Source: Paludisphaera rhizosphaerae
GTDB taxonomy: Bacteria; Planctomycetota; Planctomycetia; Isosphaerales; Isosphaeraceae
NCBI RefSeq assembly: GCF_011065895.1
Contig: NZ_JAALCR010000005.1
Span: 124,001-188,000, forward strand
DNA length: 64,000 nucleotides
Reading direction: 5' to 3'
Shown here piece by piece: positions 27,162 to 36,591 of this stretch. The notes under the pieces were generated by a model. It worked only from the letters and a program-made list of their open reading frames with translations, was not told where the DNA came from and searched no databases. Made by a program: the position numbers and the translations under genes. Positions within the stretch are counted from its first letter, which is position 1. Each line of letters begins with the position of its first letter.

Positions 27162-29858
27162 CTAACGCGGGGCGTTCGGCAGCTTGGGGTCCGAGACGCG
27201 GTGGACCTCGGGGTCGGCGCCCGTCGGCGCGTTGGGATGTTCGAGTCGGGGGGGAGCGAGCATGGGGGAGTGCTCAACGGCCGCCGTCTGCGGGGCGGGC
27301 GGCTGGGAGGTCGCCTTGGGGGGAGTTTCCAAGGCGGCCGTCTGGGGGGCGGGAGGAGGCGGGACCGCCTTGGCCGGCTCGTCGTCGTGTTCGGACTTCG
27401 CCCGCATCCGGATGAGCAGGTGGTTGGAGGCGCCGTTGGGGGTGCCGACGCTGATATCCAGCAAGGGCCGGCCTCCGGCGTCGGGAGTGGTCCGGGCGTC
27501 CTTGGAGATCGTCACCTGCATCAGGTTGCGGCTGACGAGCACCGACTCGGCCGCCTTGCCGCCGGCGATGACGTGGGTGTCGTGGACGCTGAAGTTCTTC
27601 CCCTCCAGGAAGATCACCGACTCTTCGCCGGGCTCCGGCGGCTTGCCGTGCCAGGCCAGCAGCGACGGTTTGAGCTGGCCCCCGCGCGAGCAGAAGACCC
27701 GCGAGTCGTTGCTGTCCGCCGAGAACGGGACGCGGACCACCAGGCGCTGGGTGGGCATCAGGCTCTTGAGCTGGTTGATTCGCTCGACGGCGATCTGCAA
27801 CTCCTCCAGCCGCCCCACCGGGACGCCCCCCGGATGGTCCGGGGCGTTGAACTTGTTCAGCTCGGTCTCGGTCTCGGCGAGCCGGCCGGCCAGGTCGGAC
27901 GCTTTCTCGATGACCGAGGTCCGACCGTCCAGATCGCCGGTGCGGAACCAGTTGGCGACGGTGACGAACTCGATCTTGGGAATGAAGTTGGGCATCACGA
28001 TCAGCGCCGTGCATTCGCGCTGACCGGGCTCCAGACTCTGCTCCTTGTCGTCGCGACCCAAACCCTGTCGAACCATATCGGAGACGGCGGCCAGGCCGGC
28101 GCGGCCGGTGCGGCTGGTCTGAAGCCGAGGATAGAAGATCCACCCAAAGGTGTTCTCGCCGGCGCCGAAACCCACCATCGTCGGGTTGAGCCGGATGGCC
28201 GCCTCGTCTTCGGCGTTCGCCGCGTCGTTCGAGAAGACCCCGCCGGCGCGAAACGGCCCGAAGGCAGGAACGCCGCCGATCAGGTCCAGCCCGGACGACG
28301 ACCGCCGCGCGACCGAGTCGGCCACGTTCTGCTGGGCGATGACCGGCTCGATGGCGTAAACCCGCAGCGGCCACTTGGTGGTGGTGTAACGCTGGAAAAC
28401 CTCGAAGGCGTGTTCGGAGCCCTCGGGGTCGAAGAAGTTGGTCCGGCGCAGCTCCTCGCGGAGGAGGTCGCTCCGATACTCGGGGATCTGGTCGATGATG
28501 TCCTGCTTGAGCCGGGTGTTGAGCGCGGCGGCCTGGATCTTCAGGACGAAGGCGAAGGCGTCCAGCGAGCGGCGACGATTGGCGGCGGCCTGATCGATCG
28601 TCCCGCCAGTCGTGGAGGCCAGCATCACGCCCGAGTCCTCGGCTTTGGGACGCATCGCGGCCAGTTTGGGGAAGTCGCGGCGGGCGATCAGCGCCCCCAG
28701 ATCCTCAAGCGGATCGCTGTCGACGGGGACGACGGGCGTCGCCACCGCCTGCCCCGATGCCGCGGCTCGGGCGGCGAGCTTGGGCGAGGCGGTCTGCTCC
28801 AGGATGCTGTACGAAGCCTCGAACTCGCCTCGGAGCCATTCGGCGACCCGCGCCGTGCGATGGTAGGGCTCGTCGGCCAGTTCGCGGGCGAGTTGACGCT
28901 CGGCCTCCGTGCGCAGGAATTTGATGTTCTCGGCGCCGTAGAAGACCTCCGAGTCGGCTGACGCGACGAGAGCGAGCGGGCCCATGCCCGGTCCTGGGCT
29001 GGGGTCGTCGTCCTTGCCCGTCTGGTTGCAGAGCACCTGCGACAGGCTGCCGACCGCCTCGTTGATCACTGCGTTGCGAAGCGTGTAGCGCATCGTGTCG
29101 CGGTCCATCAGCGACTTGGCCGAAACCGTGATGATCGCCCCGCGCCCCCTGCGGTTCTTCGGCCCCGGCGAGAGCGTCACCGGGATCCGGACGAGGTACA
29201 GCCCGTAGCCGGGGCGGTCCGTCAGGTCGTCGCCGGCGTTGATCCGCCGCAGTTGGTTCAGGTGGTTCAGGTAGTGCGAATGCTCGTCCAGGACGACCGT
29301 CGGCTCCAGCATCCCGCCGGCCGAGGGATCCGCCGTGATCGAGCCGACCTTGCCAGCCTGCGCGGGGATCGCCGCCTGCGCGGCGGTGGCCGAGGTCGTC
29401 GCGTTCTGGCCGGAGATCATCGCCAGCAACGACTTGGTCTGATCGTCCTCGGACGTCGTGGTCGTCGAGCCCGAAGCGGTGGCGTCGCCCATCCCGGTGG
29501 CGAGTTGCAGCCGCTGGGCCTTGGCCTCGCTGCGGTTGATGGAGGCGTTGATGACCCCCTTGAAACCGACCTTCAGCCACTGGGCCATCTGAAGTTCGTA
29601 CTCGGAGCGGAACTTCGCCAGCCGGTCCTGCCCCCAGACGTCGGGCGACTTGACGCCGATCGTCCCCTGCTGGTTCATGCTCCGGTCCAGGTCGTCGATC
29701 ATCTGCTCGACGCGTTGGAGCGAAGGACCGTTGCCGGGCGAGGTCCGGGTCGCCGACGCCGGCCAGTAGGACTGGGGAGTCGCACAGCCGTCGACCGCCG
29801 CCAGCGCCGCCGCAAGCCCTGCCGCAATCCACAATCGTCGCGACCGCGATCGTGCCAT
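27162..29858 (-). CDS. Large lipoprotein of unknown function
   Basis: An 898-residue protein from ATG 29858 (MARSRSRRLWIAAGLAAALA), with a lipobox-like AVDGCATP that makes Cys25 a likely lipidation site. A start further upstream at 29996 would add an unlikely basic extension. The body is mostly mixed alpha/beta, with GYGLYLVRIPVTLSPGPKN, ALIVMPNFIPKIEFVT and a C-terminal Ig/TIG-like beta domain ending SNHLLIRMR. The last 60 residues are Pro/Ala-rich with a repeated APQTAA motif. No catalytic motif is seen. An outer-membrane or periplasmic structural role is a guess. Confidence 0.72.
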   Translation of the reverse strand: MARSRSRRLWIAAGLAAALAAVDGCATPQSYWPASATRTSPGNGPSLQRVEQMIDDLDRSMNQQGTIGVKSPDVWGQDRLAKFRSEYELQMAQWLKVGFKGVINASINRSEAKAQRLQLATGMGDATASGSTTTTSEDDQTKSLLAMISGQNATTSATAAQAAIPAQAGKVGSITADPSAGGMLEPTVVLDEHSHYLNHLNQLRRINAGDDLTDRPGYGLYLVRIPVTLSPGPKNRRGRGAIITVSAKSLMDRDTMRYTLRNAVINEAVGSLSQVLCNQTGKDDDPSPGPGMGPLALVASADSEVFYGAENIKFLRTEAERQLARELADEPYHRTARVAEWLRGEFEASYSILEQTASPKLAARAAASGQAVATPVVPVDSDPLEDLGALIARRDFPKLAAMRPKAEDSGVMLASTTGGTIDQAAANRRRSLDAFAFVLKIQAAALNTRLKQDIIDQIPEYRSDLLREELRRTNFFDPEGSEHAFEVFQRYTTTKWPLRVYAIEPVIAQQNVADSVARRSSSGLDLIGGVPAFGPFRAGGVFSNDAANAEDEAAIRLNPTMVGFGAGENTFGWIFYPRLQTSRTGRAGLAAVSDMVRQGLGRDDKEQSLEPGQRECTALIVMPNFIPKIEFVTVANWFRTGDLDGRTSVIEKASDLAGRLAETETELNKFNAPDHPGGVPVGRLEELQIAVERINQLKSLMPTQRLVVRVPFSADSNDSRVFCSRGGQLKPSLLAWHGKPPEPGEESVIFLEGKNFSVHDTHVIAGGKAAESVLVSRNLMQVTISKDARTTPDAGGRPLLDISVGTPNGASNHLLIRMRAKSEHDDEPAKAVPPPPAPQTAALETPPKATSQPPAPQTAAVEHSPMLAPPRLEHPNAPTGADPEVHRVSDPKLPNAPR

Positions 29859-30652
29859 GGCTCCCTCGCCCACCGCCGACCAGACCAGGACCGCGAGCCC
29901 CGGCGCGCACCGCCGCCTCCCGGTCCATCCTCGGAGAGTCTGATCATTCCCAGGATTTCGCCAAGGCGGATTTCGCGGATTGTAAGAAACTCCCAAAGTC
30001 GGCTACCCGCCACCAAAAGCCGTGTTTGGAGACCCCCATATCTTCAGACAGACCGATGGTTCCGGCCGCGAGTGATGCCCGATATCGAAGCCGCTCATTG
30101 TGGTAAGGGAGTCTCGAATGCGAGTGTCACCAAAGTCATTCCCACCGAAAAACGACGGCCCTGGGTGCCATGGCCACGCTTGCGTGGCCATGCGATACGC
30201 GACGGTCTCGCAGTCGCCGACGGCGGTTCATGGCCACGCAAGCGTCGAGCGAAGCAAGTTTCATTTCCACCGAACGAAGCCACCGAGAACCAGCGACACA
30301 ACCTCTTTGCAAGCAATGCCTTGCAACCCCCAAAGCCACTCATAAGCGCCAGCGATCGAACCCACTTCGGAGCCAATCCCCAGGCCCTCGACGAACGAAC
30401 GCAGCCGAGCCGGCATCTCCCACTGCCCCCTACCCACGCATTGCGAACCGTCCCCCCGAAATCGTCGAACGAACCCGCTTTCGAGACCAAAATCCACGAC
30501 GCAACCCCATACACCATTGAATTTTAAGACATCGGCTCCACCACCACTCCAGCGCAAACAGAGCCAATCGAAGCCATGTCTCCGACGGAGGCGGGCAACC
30601 GGCGTGATACGATGACCCCGAACCCTCCCACGACCTTCTCGCGACCACCCGC
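29859..30652. other. Gene-poor intergenic region
   Basis: Nearly 800 bases between divergent genes. All frames here are short and uninformative and I see no gene. It holds a palindrome with an extra half-copy (annotated separately), and its GC is lower than in the neighbouring genes. Promoters for the lipoprotein gene and for the membrane protein gene must lie in it, but I cannot point to boxes. Confidence 0.5.
30169..30240. repeat. Palindromic repeat with a third half-site
   Basis: CATGGCCACGCT at 30169-30180 is followed directly by its near-perfect complement to 30192, giving a 24-base palindrome with a two-base loop. The half-site CATGGCCACGC returns at 30229-30239. The form, a compact GC-rich hairpin plus a single arm, resembles intergenic repeats of the REP type. 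Confidence 0.65.
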
Positions 30653-33600
30653 ATGACGGCCGAATCCGACATCCCAGGCACCGCTCGCCCCGCCGCCGGC
30701 CCCCGACTCTTCGTCTGGTCGGTCTGGGGGGCGTTGGTGATCGTGGCGCTCTGGTACGTGGTCCAGTTCGGGGCCGACGCCCCGCGGTGGGACGACTATG
30801 CGGTGATCCCCCAGCTCTGCGGCCGGGCGCCGATCACCGCCTCGTGGCTCTGGTCGCAGCACAACGAGCATCGGTTCTTCCTGGCGAGGCTCGTGCTGCT
30901 GGGGGTCTTCGGCTGCAGCGGCGCGGATCCTCGACCGGCGATGGTCCTGAACGTCGCGGTGATGGCGGTCGCCGCCGCCGCCCTGATGGCCGTCTCGGCC
31001 CGTGCGCCGGGAGGCCGGAGATACTCCGACGCCTACCTGCCGATCGCCCTCTTGAGCTTGGGCCATTACGAGAACCTGACCTGGGCGATTCAGATCAGCT
31101 TCGTCCTGCCGGTCGCCCTGTTCTGCCTGGCAGCCCTGGCGACGACCCGTCCGGAGAAGCCGAACCCGCTCCGCGCCGCGGGGCTGGGGGCCTGCCTGGC
31201 CGTCTTGCCGCTCTGCAACGCCGGCGGCCTGTTATTGATCCCCGCGCCGATCCTCTGGCTGCTGGCCATGGCCGCCGCCGAATGGCGGTCGGGGAACCGA
31301 CGCCGCGCGCTCTGGGACATCCTGTGTGCGACGCCGGCCGTCTTGCTGGGAGCGTTCTACCTCCGGGGATACCAGCCGCCGGCCCACCACGCCCCTCCGG
31401 GCGGCGTGGCAGCGGCCCTGCGATCGACGCTTCAGTTCCTGGCGACGGGTTTCGGGACGGCGGGGATCGACTTCTGGCCGTGGTCGGGCCTCGCCGCGGC
31501 GGCCGTTGCACTGGGAGCGGCAGCCGTCCTGCTGACGGCCTGGGTGCGAAATCCCGGCGACCGCCCCCGGATCGAGGGCCTGCTGGCGCTGCTGGCTTCG
31601 GCCGGATTGCTCGCACTGGCGACCGGCTGGGGACGATCCGGCGAAGGTCCCACGGCCGGATTGCAACCTCGGTACGCGACCCTCGCCGTTCCGGTGCTGG
31701 TGCTGGCGTACCTGGCCTTCGCATTCTGCGGCGGTCGGCTGCTCCGACCGTTGGTGACGAGCGCGCTGCTGGTCATCGGCCTCGCCCTGCTCTGGCCGAA
31801 CGCACGCGAGGCGCTCGACGCCGGCCGGAACGCCGCCGAGCAGGCGACGGCCTTCGACCTCGACCGTGACGCCGGGACCCCAACCTTCCGCCTGGCGACC
31901 CGGCACTCGCCCTTCCTGCATCCCTCGAAACAGAAGCTGCACGAACACCTGGACGCGCTTCGTGAGGCGAAGCTCGGCAAGTTCGCCCGCATCCAGCCCG
32001 ACCCGGCTTTCCGCGAAGTCCCCGTCGAACTCCGCCCAACCGACGTCCGCCTGGCCCGCTGGCGAGACGGCGAGATCGAAGCCCTGGGCCCCGACCCGTG
32101 GATCCGCTTCGACCTCCCCGCGCCGGTGCGAGTCGCCGGGGTAAAGATCCGCTACAACCATCACAACGACGAAGGCGCCCCCGCCCACTTCCGCCTCGCC
32201 TGGCGGCCCGACGACCAGTATCGCGCTCCCGAACAGCAATACGGCGACTGGAACCTCCCCACCGGCGACGACCGCTCCGTCACGGTCTGGATCGACGGCC
32301 CCGTCGCCCAGCTCCGCATCCAGCCCGACAACGGCCCCTGCCGCTTCCGCATCCGCGAACTGACCCTCTTGATCGAGCCCGCGCCGGCATCCTCAGCGTT
32401 TCTCGACGGCGGCGAATCCAACCTGCGCAGTCGGGTGCGTCTTCTCAAGATCACGCGGACGGCTAAGATGAGGGCCAGCCGGGAGGGAACTGGAGGCGGG
32501 GGCGTCGTCGATGATCGACCGGACCGATACGCTGTTCGTGATGTGCTGCGCGACGATGGCGCTGCTGATGACCCCAGCGATGGGCCTCTTCTTCGCGGGG
32601 ATGGTCCGGCGCAAGAACGTGCTTTCCACGTTCCTGGGCTGCCTGGTGCCGCTGGGGGTCGTCACGCTCCAGTGGCTGGTTCTGGGCCAGGGCCTGGCGT
32701 TCGGCGGGGACCTCTTCGGCGGGCTGATCGGGGCGCCCGATTGGTCGATGCTCCGGGGCCGGTTCGAGCCGAGGCCCGACCTGACGGCGACCGTGCCGGG
32801 GCCGCTCGCGCTGGCGTTCGAGATGCTGGCGGCGGCCTTCGCGGCGGCCCTGGTCTCCAGCGCGGGGGCGGAACGGGCGAAGTCCTGGTCCATGGCCGTG
32901 GTCGTCATCTTGTGGACGACTCTGGTCTACGACCCCCTGGCCCACTGGATGTGGTCGCCCGACGGCTGGCTGCGACGGCTCGGGGCCCGCGACTTCGGCG
33001 GCGGCCTGGTCGTCCACGCGTCGGCCGGCGCGGCGGCTCTCTGCGTGGCCGTCGCCGTGGGCAAACGCCGAGGCGCCGACGTCGACAGCCTTCGCCCCCA
33101 CAACCTGCCTCTGACCGCGATCGGGACCGCCCTGCTCTGGTTCGCCTGGCTGGGGTTCAACGCGGGGCGAGCCTGGGGCGTCTCGACGATCGCCGCCGCG
33201 GCCTTTCTCTCGACGCTCGTCGCGGGGGCGGCGGGGATGCTCGCCTGGATCCTCGTGGAACGGGCGACGACCGGCAAGGCGACCTTCCTGGGAGGCTGCA
33301 CCGGAGTCGTCGCCGGCCTGGTCGGATCGTCGGCGGGCGCGGGAATGGTCGGGCCCGGGGTCGCCATCGTCCTGGGAGCCGGCGCCGCTCTCTTCAGCCA
33401 CGCCGCGATCCTCATCAAGAGTCGGCTGGACTACGACGACTCGCTCGACGTCTTCGGCGTCCACGGAATCGGTGGGATCACCGCCGCGATCGGCCTGGGC
33501 CTGCTGGCAGGCTCGGACCTGGAACCGTCCGCTGTGGGCCTCTTCAACGGCCGCGTCGAACTGATCCTCGCTCAGCTCGCAGCCGTCGGGGCGGTCGTCG

Positions 33601-33829
33601 CCTACTCGGTGCTCGTCACCTGGGCGATCCTCTTCGCGGTCGACCGCACGATGGGCCTCCGCGTCCCGCCCGAAGCCGAGGAACTGGGTCTCGACGTCGC
33701 CCTCCACGGCCAGCGAGCCTACGTCATGGGCGACGGCGAACGCCTGGGCATGGACTACCGCTGAGCCAGCCACATCTCAGGCTCCCGAGCCGACAAACCA
33801 GGCACGCCGACGGGCGCGTCGATTTCTGA
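30653..33829 (+). CDS. Polytopic membrane protein with C-terminal beta domain; frame runs through the next gene
   Basis: The first 580 residues form a coherent protein: a short cytoplasmic N-terminus, 9-11 membrane helices (from RLFVWSVWGALVIVALWYVV to about residue 380) and a beta-sandwich-like C-terminal domain (PWIRFDLPAPVRVAGVKIRY, FRIRELTLLIEPA). This layout resembles glycosyltransferase-C-like membrane proteins of unknown function. The natural end should be near 32400, but no in-frame stop occurs and the frame continues out of phase through the ammonium transporter gene to 33829. That tail is arginine-rich and looks non-coding. Stops in both other frames lie at 32464-32471, so a single indel or a sequencing error could explain it. 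Confidence 0.6.
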   Translation: MTAESDIPGTARPAAGPRLFVWSVWGALVIVALWYVVQFGADAPRWDDYAVIPQLCGRAPITASWLWSQHNEHRFFLARLVLLGVFGCSGADPRPAMVLNVAVMAVAAAALMAVSARAPGGRRYSDAYLPIALLSLGHYENLTWAIQISFVLPVALFCLAALATTRPEKPNPLRAAGLGACLAVLPLCNAGGLLLIPAPILWLLAMAAAEWRSGNRRRALWDILCATPAVLLGAFYLRGYQPPAHHAPPGGVAAALRSTLQFLATGFGTAGIDFWPWSGLAAAAVALGAAAVLLTAWVRNPGDRPRIEGLLALLASAGLLALATGWGRSGEGPTAGLQPRYATLAVPVLVLAYLAFAFCGGRLLRPLVTSALLVIGLALLWPNAREALDAGRNAAEQATAFDLDRDAGTPTFRLATRHSPFLHPSKQKLHEHLDALREAKLGKFARIQPDPAFREVPVELRPTDVRLARWRDGEIEALGPDPWIRFDLPAPVRVAGVKIRYNHHNDEGAPAHFRLAWRPDDQYRAPEQQYGDWNLPTGDDRSVTVWIDGPVAQLRIQPDNGPCRFRIRELTLLIEPAPASSAFLDGGESNLRSRVRLLKITRTAKMRASREGTGGGGVVDDRPDRYAVRDVLRDDGAADDPSDGPLLRGDGPAQERAFHVPGLPGAAGGRHAPVAGSGPGPGVRRGPLRRADRGARLVDAPGPVRAEARPDGDRAGAARAGVRDAGGGLRGGPGLQRGGGTGEVLVHGRGRHLVDDSGLRPPGPLDVVARRLAATARGPRLRRRPGRPRVGRRGGSLRGRRRGQTPRRRRRQPSPPQPASDRDRDRPALVRLAGVQRGASLGRLDDRRRGLSLDARRGGGGDARLDPRGTGDDRQGDLPGRLHRSRRRPGRIVGGRGNGRARGRHRPGSRRRSLQPRRDPHQESAGLRRLARRLRRPRNRWDHRRDRPGPAGRLGPGTVRCGPLQRPRRTDPRSARSRRGGRRLLGARHLGDPLRGRPHDGPPRPARSRGTGSRRRPPRPASLRHGRRRTPGHGLPLSQPHLRLPSRQTRHADGRVDF
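32511..33764 (+). CDS. amt: Ammonium transporter
   Basis: A 417-residue Amt-family channel for ammonium/ammonia with about 11 membrane helices. The twin pore histidines are present at His169 (VVHASAG) and His318 (GVHGIGG), equal to the E. coli AmtB positions within one residue. The N-terminus DRTDTLFVMCCATMALLMTP and the conserved SSAGAERAKSWS fit. No GlnK gene lies next to it. The short C-terminal tail (PPEAEELGLDVALHGQRAY) keeps the E-x-E-x-x-G-L-D-x-x-x-H motif that binds GlnK in other members. Confidence 0.93.
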   Translation: MIDRTDTLFVMCCATMALLMTPAMGLFFAGMVRRKNVLSTFLGCLVPLGVVTLQWLVLGQGLAFGGDLFGGLIGAPDWSMLRGRFEPRPDLTATVPGPLALAFEMLAAAFAAALVSSAGAERAKSWSMAVVVILWTTLVYDPLAHWMWSPDGWLRRLGARDFGGGLVVHASAGAAALCVAVAVGKRRGADVDSLRPHNLPLTAIGTALLWFAWLGFNAGRAWGVSTIAAAAFLSTLVAGAAGMLAWILVERATTGKATFLGGCTGVVAGLVGSSAGAGMVGPGVAIVLGAGAALFSHAAILIKSRLDYDDSLDVFGVHGIGGITAAIGLGLLAGSDLEPSAVGLFNGRVELILAQLAAVGAVVAYSVLVTWAILFAVDRTMGLRVPPEAEELGLDVALHGQRAYVMGDGERLGMDYR

Positions 33830-34160
33830 GAGACCTTTTATTTGCTCAAACGTTTATACGTGAACGCGATTTAGGTCGACCCAGCACTCCTGGCACAATA
33901 TCTGCATCACTCCTCGCATAACCCTTGCTAGTGAGTTCCATTCACGCCGTTCAGGTCCTCTTGCAGGACGACAGGACGCGTCGCCGTCGACTTCCGGTAA
34001 GTCGTCGCGTGAGGCGGGCCCTGTCACGATCGGCGTCGCATAAGGCCGCGCCTGGTCTTCGCTCGGAATCGAGCCGGACCGCCAGCGCTGGAAGGTGCTC
34101 CGCATAACAGCGAAGCGCTTTTATCCAAGATTGTTCATTATCTCTCGAGGACACGATCGC
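33765..34160. other. Intergenic region before the second DUF1559 gene
   Basis: About 395 bases. An AT-rich patch around 33835-33870 (TTTTATTTGCTCAAACG) is the likeliest place for a promoter of the DUF1559 gene. No gene is recognisable on either strand. Confidence 0.45.
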
Positions 34161-35288
34161 ATGCCGAACCGACGCCCCGCACGTGGCTTCACGCTGATCG
34201 AGCTGTTGGTGGTGATCGCCATCATCGCCGTCCTGATCGCGCTGCTGCTCCCCGCCGTGCAGTCGGCCCGCGAGGCCGCCCGGCGCAGCCAATGCGTCAA
34301 CAACCTGAAGCAGCTCGCGCTGGCCTGCATGAACTATGAGAGCTCCAACGGCTGTTTCCCGCCCCAGTCGATGATGTACCCTAACCAGAACCCTCCGGCG
34401 ATCGCCCAGCTCCCGTTCAGCTGGATCCCGAGCCTGCTCCAGTTCACGGAGCAGATGCCGATGTTCAACGCGATCAACTTTCTGGTTGAGCCGATGCACT
34501 CGGGTCCTGGCGGCTACGCGAACACGACGGCCTCCCTCGCCCGTTTGAACATCCTCACGTGCCCCTCCGATCCGGGCCCAGGCGTCGTTCGGACCTGGGC
34601 CGGCAACACGTCGCTGTCCTACGGGGCGACGAACTACGTGGGCAACATCGGCGGGCCTGGGATCGGCGGGCCGGTCGCGACGGGGACCATCATCCCCGCG
34701 CCGGGCGCCCCCCAGAACAGCAACTACGCCAGCGCCAACTACGGCATCGTGACGATCGGCGCGATCGCGGACGGCACTTCCAACACGGGCCTGATGAGCG
34801 AACACCTGACGGGACGGCAGTCCGGCACGATGGGAACCCGAGTGGCCCGCAGCAGCAACATGGCGAAGACGGGCGTCTTCGAGTCTCCCACAGGCGTTGC
34901 GTCCTCGGGAAACCCGGCGGCCGACAACCTGAAGTTCTATCAGCTCTGCCAGACCATCCCGGACTCGCCCGGCGGCCGCTACTGGACCCCGGGCCAGCTC
35001 TGGATCGCCACCTATCCGCAGTGGATCGTCATCACCAACTACAACCACCACGGCACGCCCAACCAGGTCTCCTGCGCCAACCCGAGCGACCCTGGTCAGA
35101 ACGGCAGCACGATCGCCTACGTCGGCCTGGCCGGCAGCGCCCCGCCGAACAGCTTCCATTCCGGCGGCGTGAACATGGCCCTTGCTGACGGCTCGGTCCG
35201 GTTCATCAAGGACTCGATCAGCCCTCAGACCTGGTGGGCCCTCGGCACCCGCGCCGGCGGCGAGGTCATCAGCTCCGACTCCTATTGA
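34161..35288 (+). CDS. DUF1559-family pilin-like protein
   Basis: A 375-residue protein from ATG 34161, with the prepilin-like N-terminus ([20 protein letters not shown]), the [15 protein letters not shown] signature and the C-terminal [17 protein letters not shown] motif. It ends in ISSDSY, as do the other copies. An open frame upstream to 34095 has no signal. It is the intact counterpart of the truncated gene at 25210-25857. A small lipoprotein gene follows 48 bases later on the same strand. Confidence 0.92.
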   Translation: MPNRRPARGFTLIELLVVIAIIAVLIALLLPAVQSAREAARRSQCVNNLKQLALACMNYESSNGCFPPQSMMYPNQNPPAIAQLPFSWIPSLLQFTEQMPMFNAINFLVEPMHSGPGGYANTTASLARLNILTCPSDPGPGVVRTWAGNTSLSYGATNYVGNIGGPGIGGPVATGTIIPAPGAPQNSNYASANYGIVTIGAIADGTSNTGLMSEHLTGRQSGTMGTRVARSSNMAKTGVFESPTGVASSGNPAADNLKFYQLCQTIPDSPGGRYWTPGQLWIATYPQWIVITNYNHHGTPNQVSCANPSDPGQNGSTIAYVGLAGSAPPNSFHSGGVNMALADGSVRFIKDSISPQTWWALGTRAGGEVISSDSY

Positions 35289-35336
35289 TCGTCCCCCCGC
35301 CGAATCCATGAACGAGACTGAGAGGACATAGACTCG

Positions 35337-35525
35337 ATGATTCGCAAAGCGACTCTTCTCCCGATCCTCGCCGGCCTGGTCCTGGGGACGATCCCATTGG
35401 GGTGCGGAGGTCAATCCACTCCGACCCCCATCTCCCCCGAAGAGGCCAAGAAGATCGTCGGCGAAGACCCGGACTACCTGCCGGGCCTCGACGCCAAGGG
35501 GAAGGCCCCAGCCAAGAAGCATTGA
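35337..35525 (+). CDS. Small lipoprotein of unknown function
   Basis: A 62-residue protein from ATG 35337. The signal peptide ends in a lipobox (GTIPLGCGG). The mature part is short and includes ISPEEAKKIVGEDPDYLPG and a Lys-rich end (APAKKH). It follows a DUF1559 gene by 48 bases and is likely co-transcribed. The pairing of DUF1559 and small lipoprotein recurs twice more in the window. Confidence 0.72.
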   Translation: MIRKATLLPILAGLVLGTIPLGCGGQSTPTPISPEEAKKIVGEDPDYLPGLDAKGKAPAKKH

Positions 35526-35554
35526 CGCAACCGTTCCGCGTAAAGTCGACGCCC

Positions 35555-35610
35555 ACCGAAGCTTCGGGGGTCGTGGCCGCTTCCGGCTCCACGGCTCGCG
35601 AAGCTTCGGT
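35555..35610. terminator. Possible hairpin between convergent genes
   Basis: A perfect 12-bp inverted repeat (ACCGAAGCTTCG at 35555-35566, complement at 35599-35610) with a 32-base GC-rich spacer. It lies between the lipoprotein gene and the end of mutM. There is no T-run, so it is only a candidate terminator. Confidence 0.4.
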
Positions 35611-35628
35611 CGTTGACGGACAAGCCCC

Positions 35629-36498
35629 TTAACCGTCCCTGTCCGACGCGCCACGCCGCGGCCGCCTCTGCGGCTGACATCGCGGACAAAGGTAAGTCGG
35701 CCTGCCGATCAGACCGGCGATGCGGGTTTTCTCGATCGGAGCCCCGCATCCCTTGCAGGGCTCGCCGGCCCGGCCGTACATCGAGTTGACCGCGAGAAAG
35801 CCCCCCTCCAACCCCAGGACTGTTCGATAACCGGCGTCGAAGCTCGCGCCCTCGGCGGCGATCGCCTTCGACAGCACCGGGGCGATCGCCGCGTGCAGGC
35901 GGTCGACCTCGCGAGAGGTCAGCTCGGCCGAGACCCGCAACGGATGCAACCGAGCCTCGAAGAGGATCTCGTCGGCGTAGATGTTGCCGATCCCCGCCAG
36001 CACCTTCTGATCCATGAGCGTCGGTTTGATCGCCCGCCGCGTCCGCCGCAGCCTCGCGGCCAGCTCGACTCGGGTGATCTCCAGAGCGTCCGGCCCATGC
36101 GAGCGGCCGAAGGCGACATCCGCTTCATCAGGGCCGTCGAACCAGAGGATCCGTCCCAGACGTCGCGTGTCACAGAACCAGACCGACGCCTCCGGGCTCG
36201 CCAGTCGGAACGTCAGTCGCACGTGCTCCGGACGATCGGGCTCGATCAGGCGAAAGCCTCCAGTCATCCGGGGCTGAATGACGATCATCCCCCTGTCGTC
36301 GGCCAGCCCGATCACGACCCACTTGCCCCGGCGCTTCACCTCCGCGACCCGCACCCCGACGCCCCGCGCCTTGAACTCCTCCGCCGTACACCCCAGCAGC
36401 ATGGACGGGTCGTGAAGTTCCAGGCCGAGAAGCCTGCGGCCCTCCAGGGCGGGCCTCAGGCCGCGCACCATCGTCTCGACCTCGGGAAGTTCAGGCAT
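35629..36498 (-). CDS. mutM: Formamidopyrimidine-DNA glycosylase
   Basis: A 289-residue base-excision repair enzyme that removes 8-oxoguanine and formamidopyrimidines and nicks the backbone. The start ATG 36498 gives the invariant PELPEVE terminus, where Pro2 is the nucleophile and Glu3 is catalytic. It also has KRRGKW (the Lys57-like residue), DQKVLAGIGNIYADE in the helix-two-turn-helix and a C-terminal zinc finger (CKGCGAPIEKTRIAG then CPRC). The upstream extension to 36546 is not used. It is divergent from the deoR gene of the microcompartment operon. Confidence 0.95.
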   Translation of the reverse strand: MPELPEVETMVRGLRPALEGRRLLGLELHDPSMLLGCTAEEFKARGVGVRVAEVKRRGKWVVIGLADDRGMIVIQPRMTGGFRLIEPDRPEHVRLTFRLASPEASVWFCDTRRLGRILWFDGPDEADVAFGRSHGPDALEITRVELAARLRRTRRAIKPTLMDQKVLAGIGNIYADEILFEARLHPLRVSAELTSREVDRLHAAIAPVLSKAIAAEGASFDAGYRTVLGLEGGFLAVNSMYGRAGEPCKGCGAPIEKTRIAGLIGRPTYLCPRCQPQRRPRRGASDRDG

Positions 36499-36591
36499 CG
36501 GCGGACACCGGATGAATCTGGCTGCGAACAGACACGACGCTACCACCTCGGTTCATCTTAGCAATCACATAAAGCCGCAAGAAATCCACCA

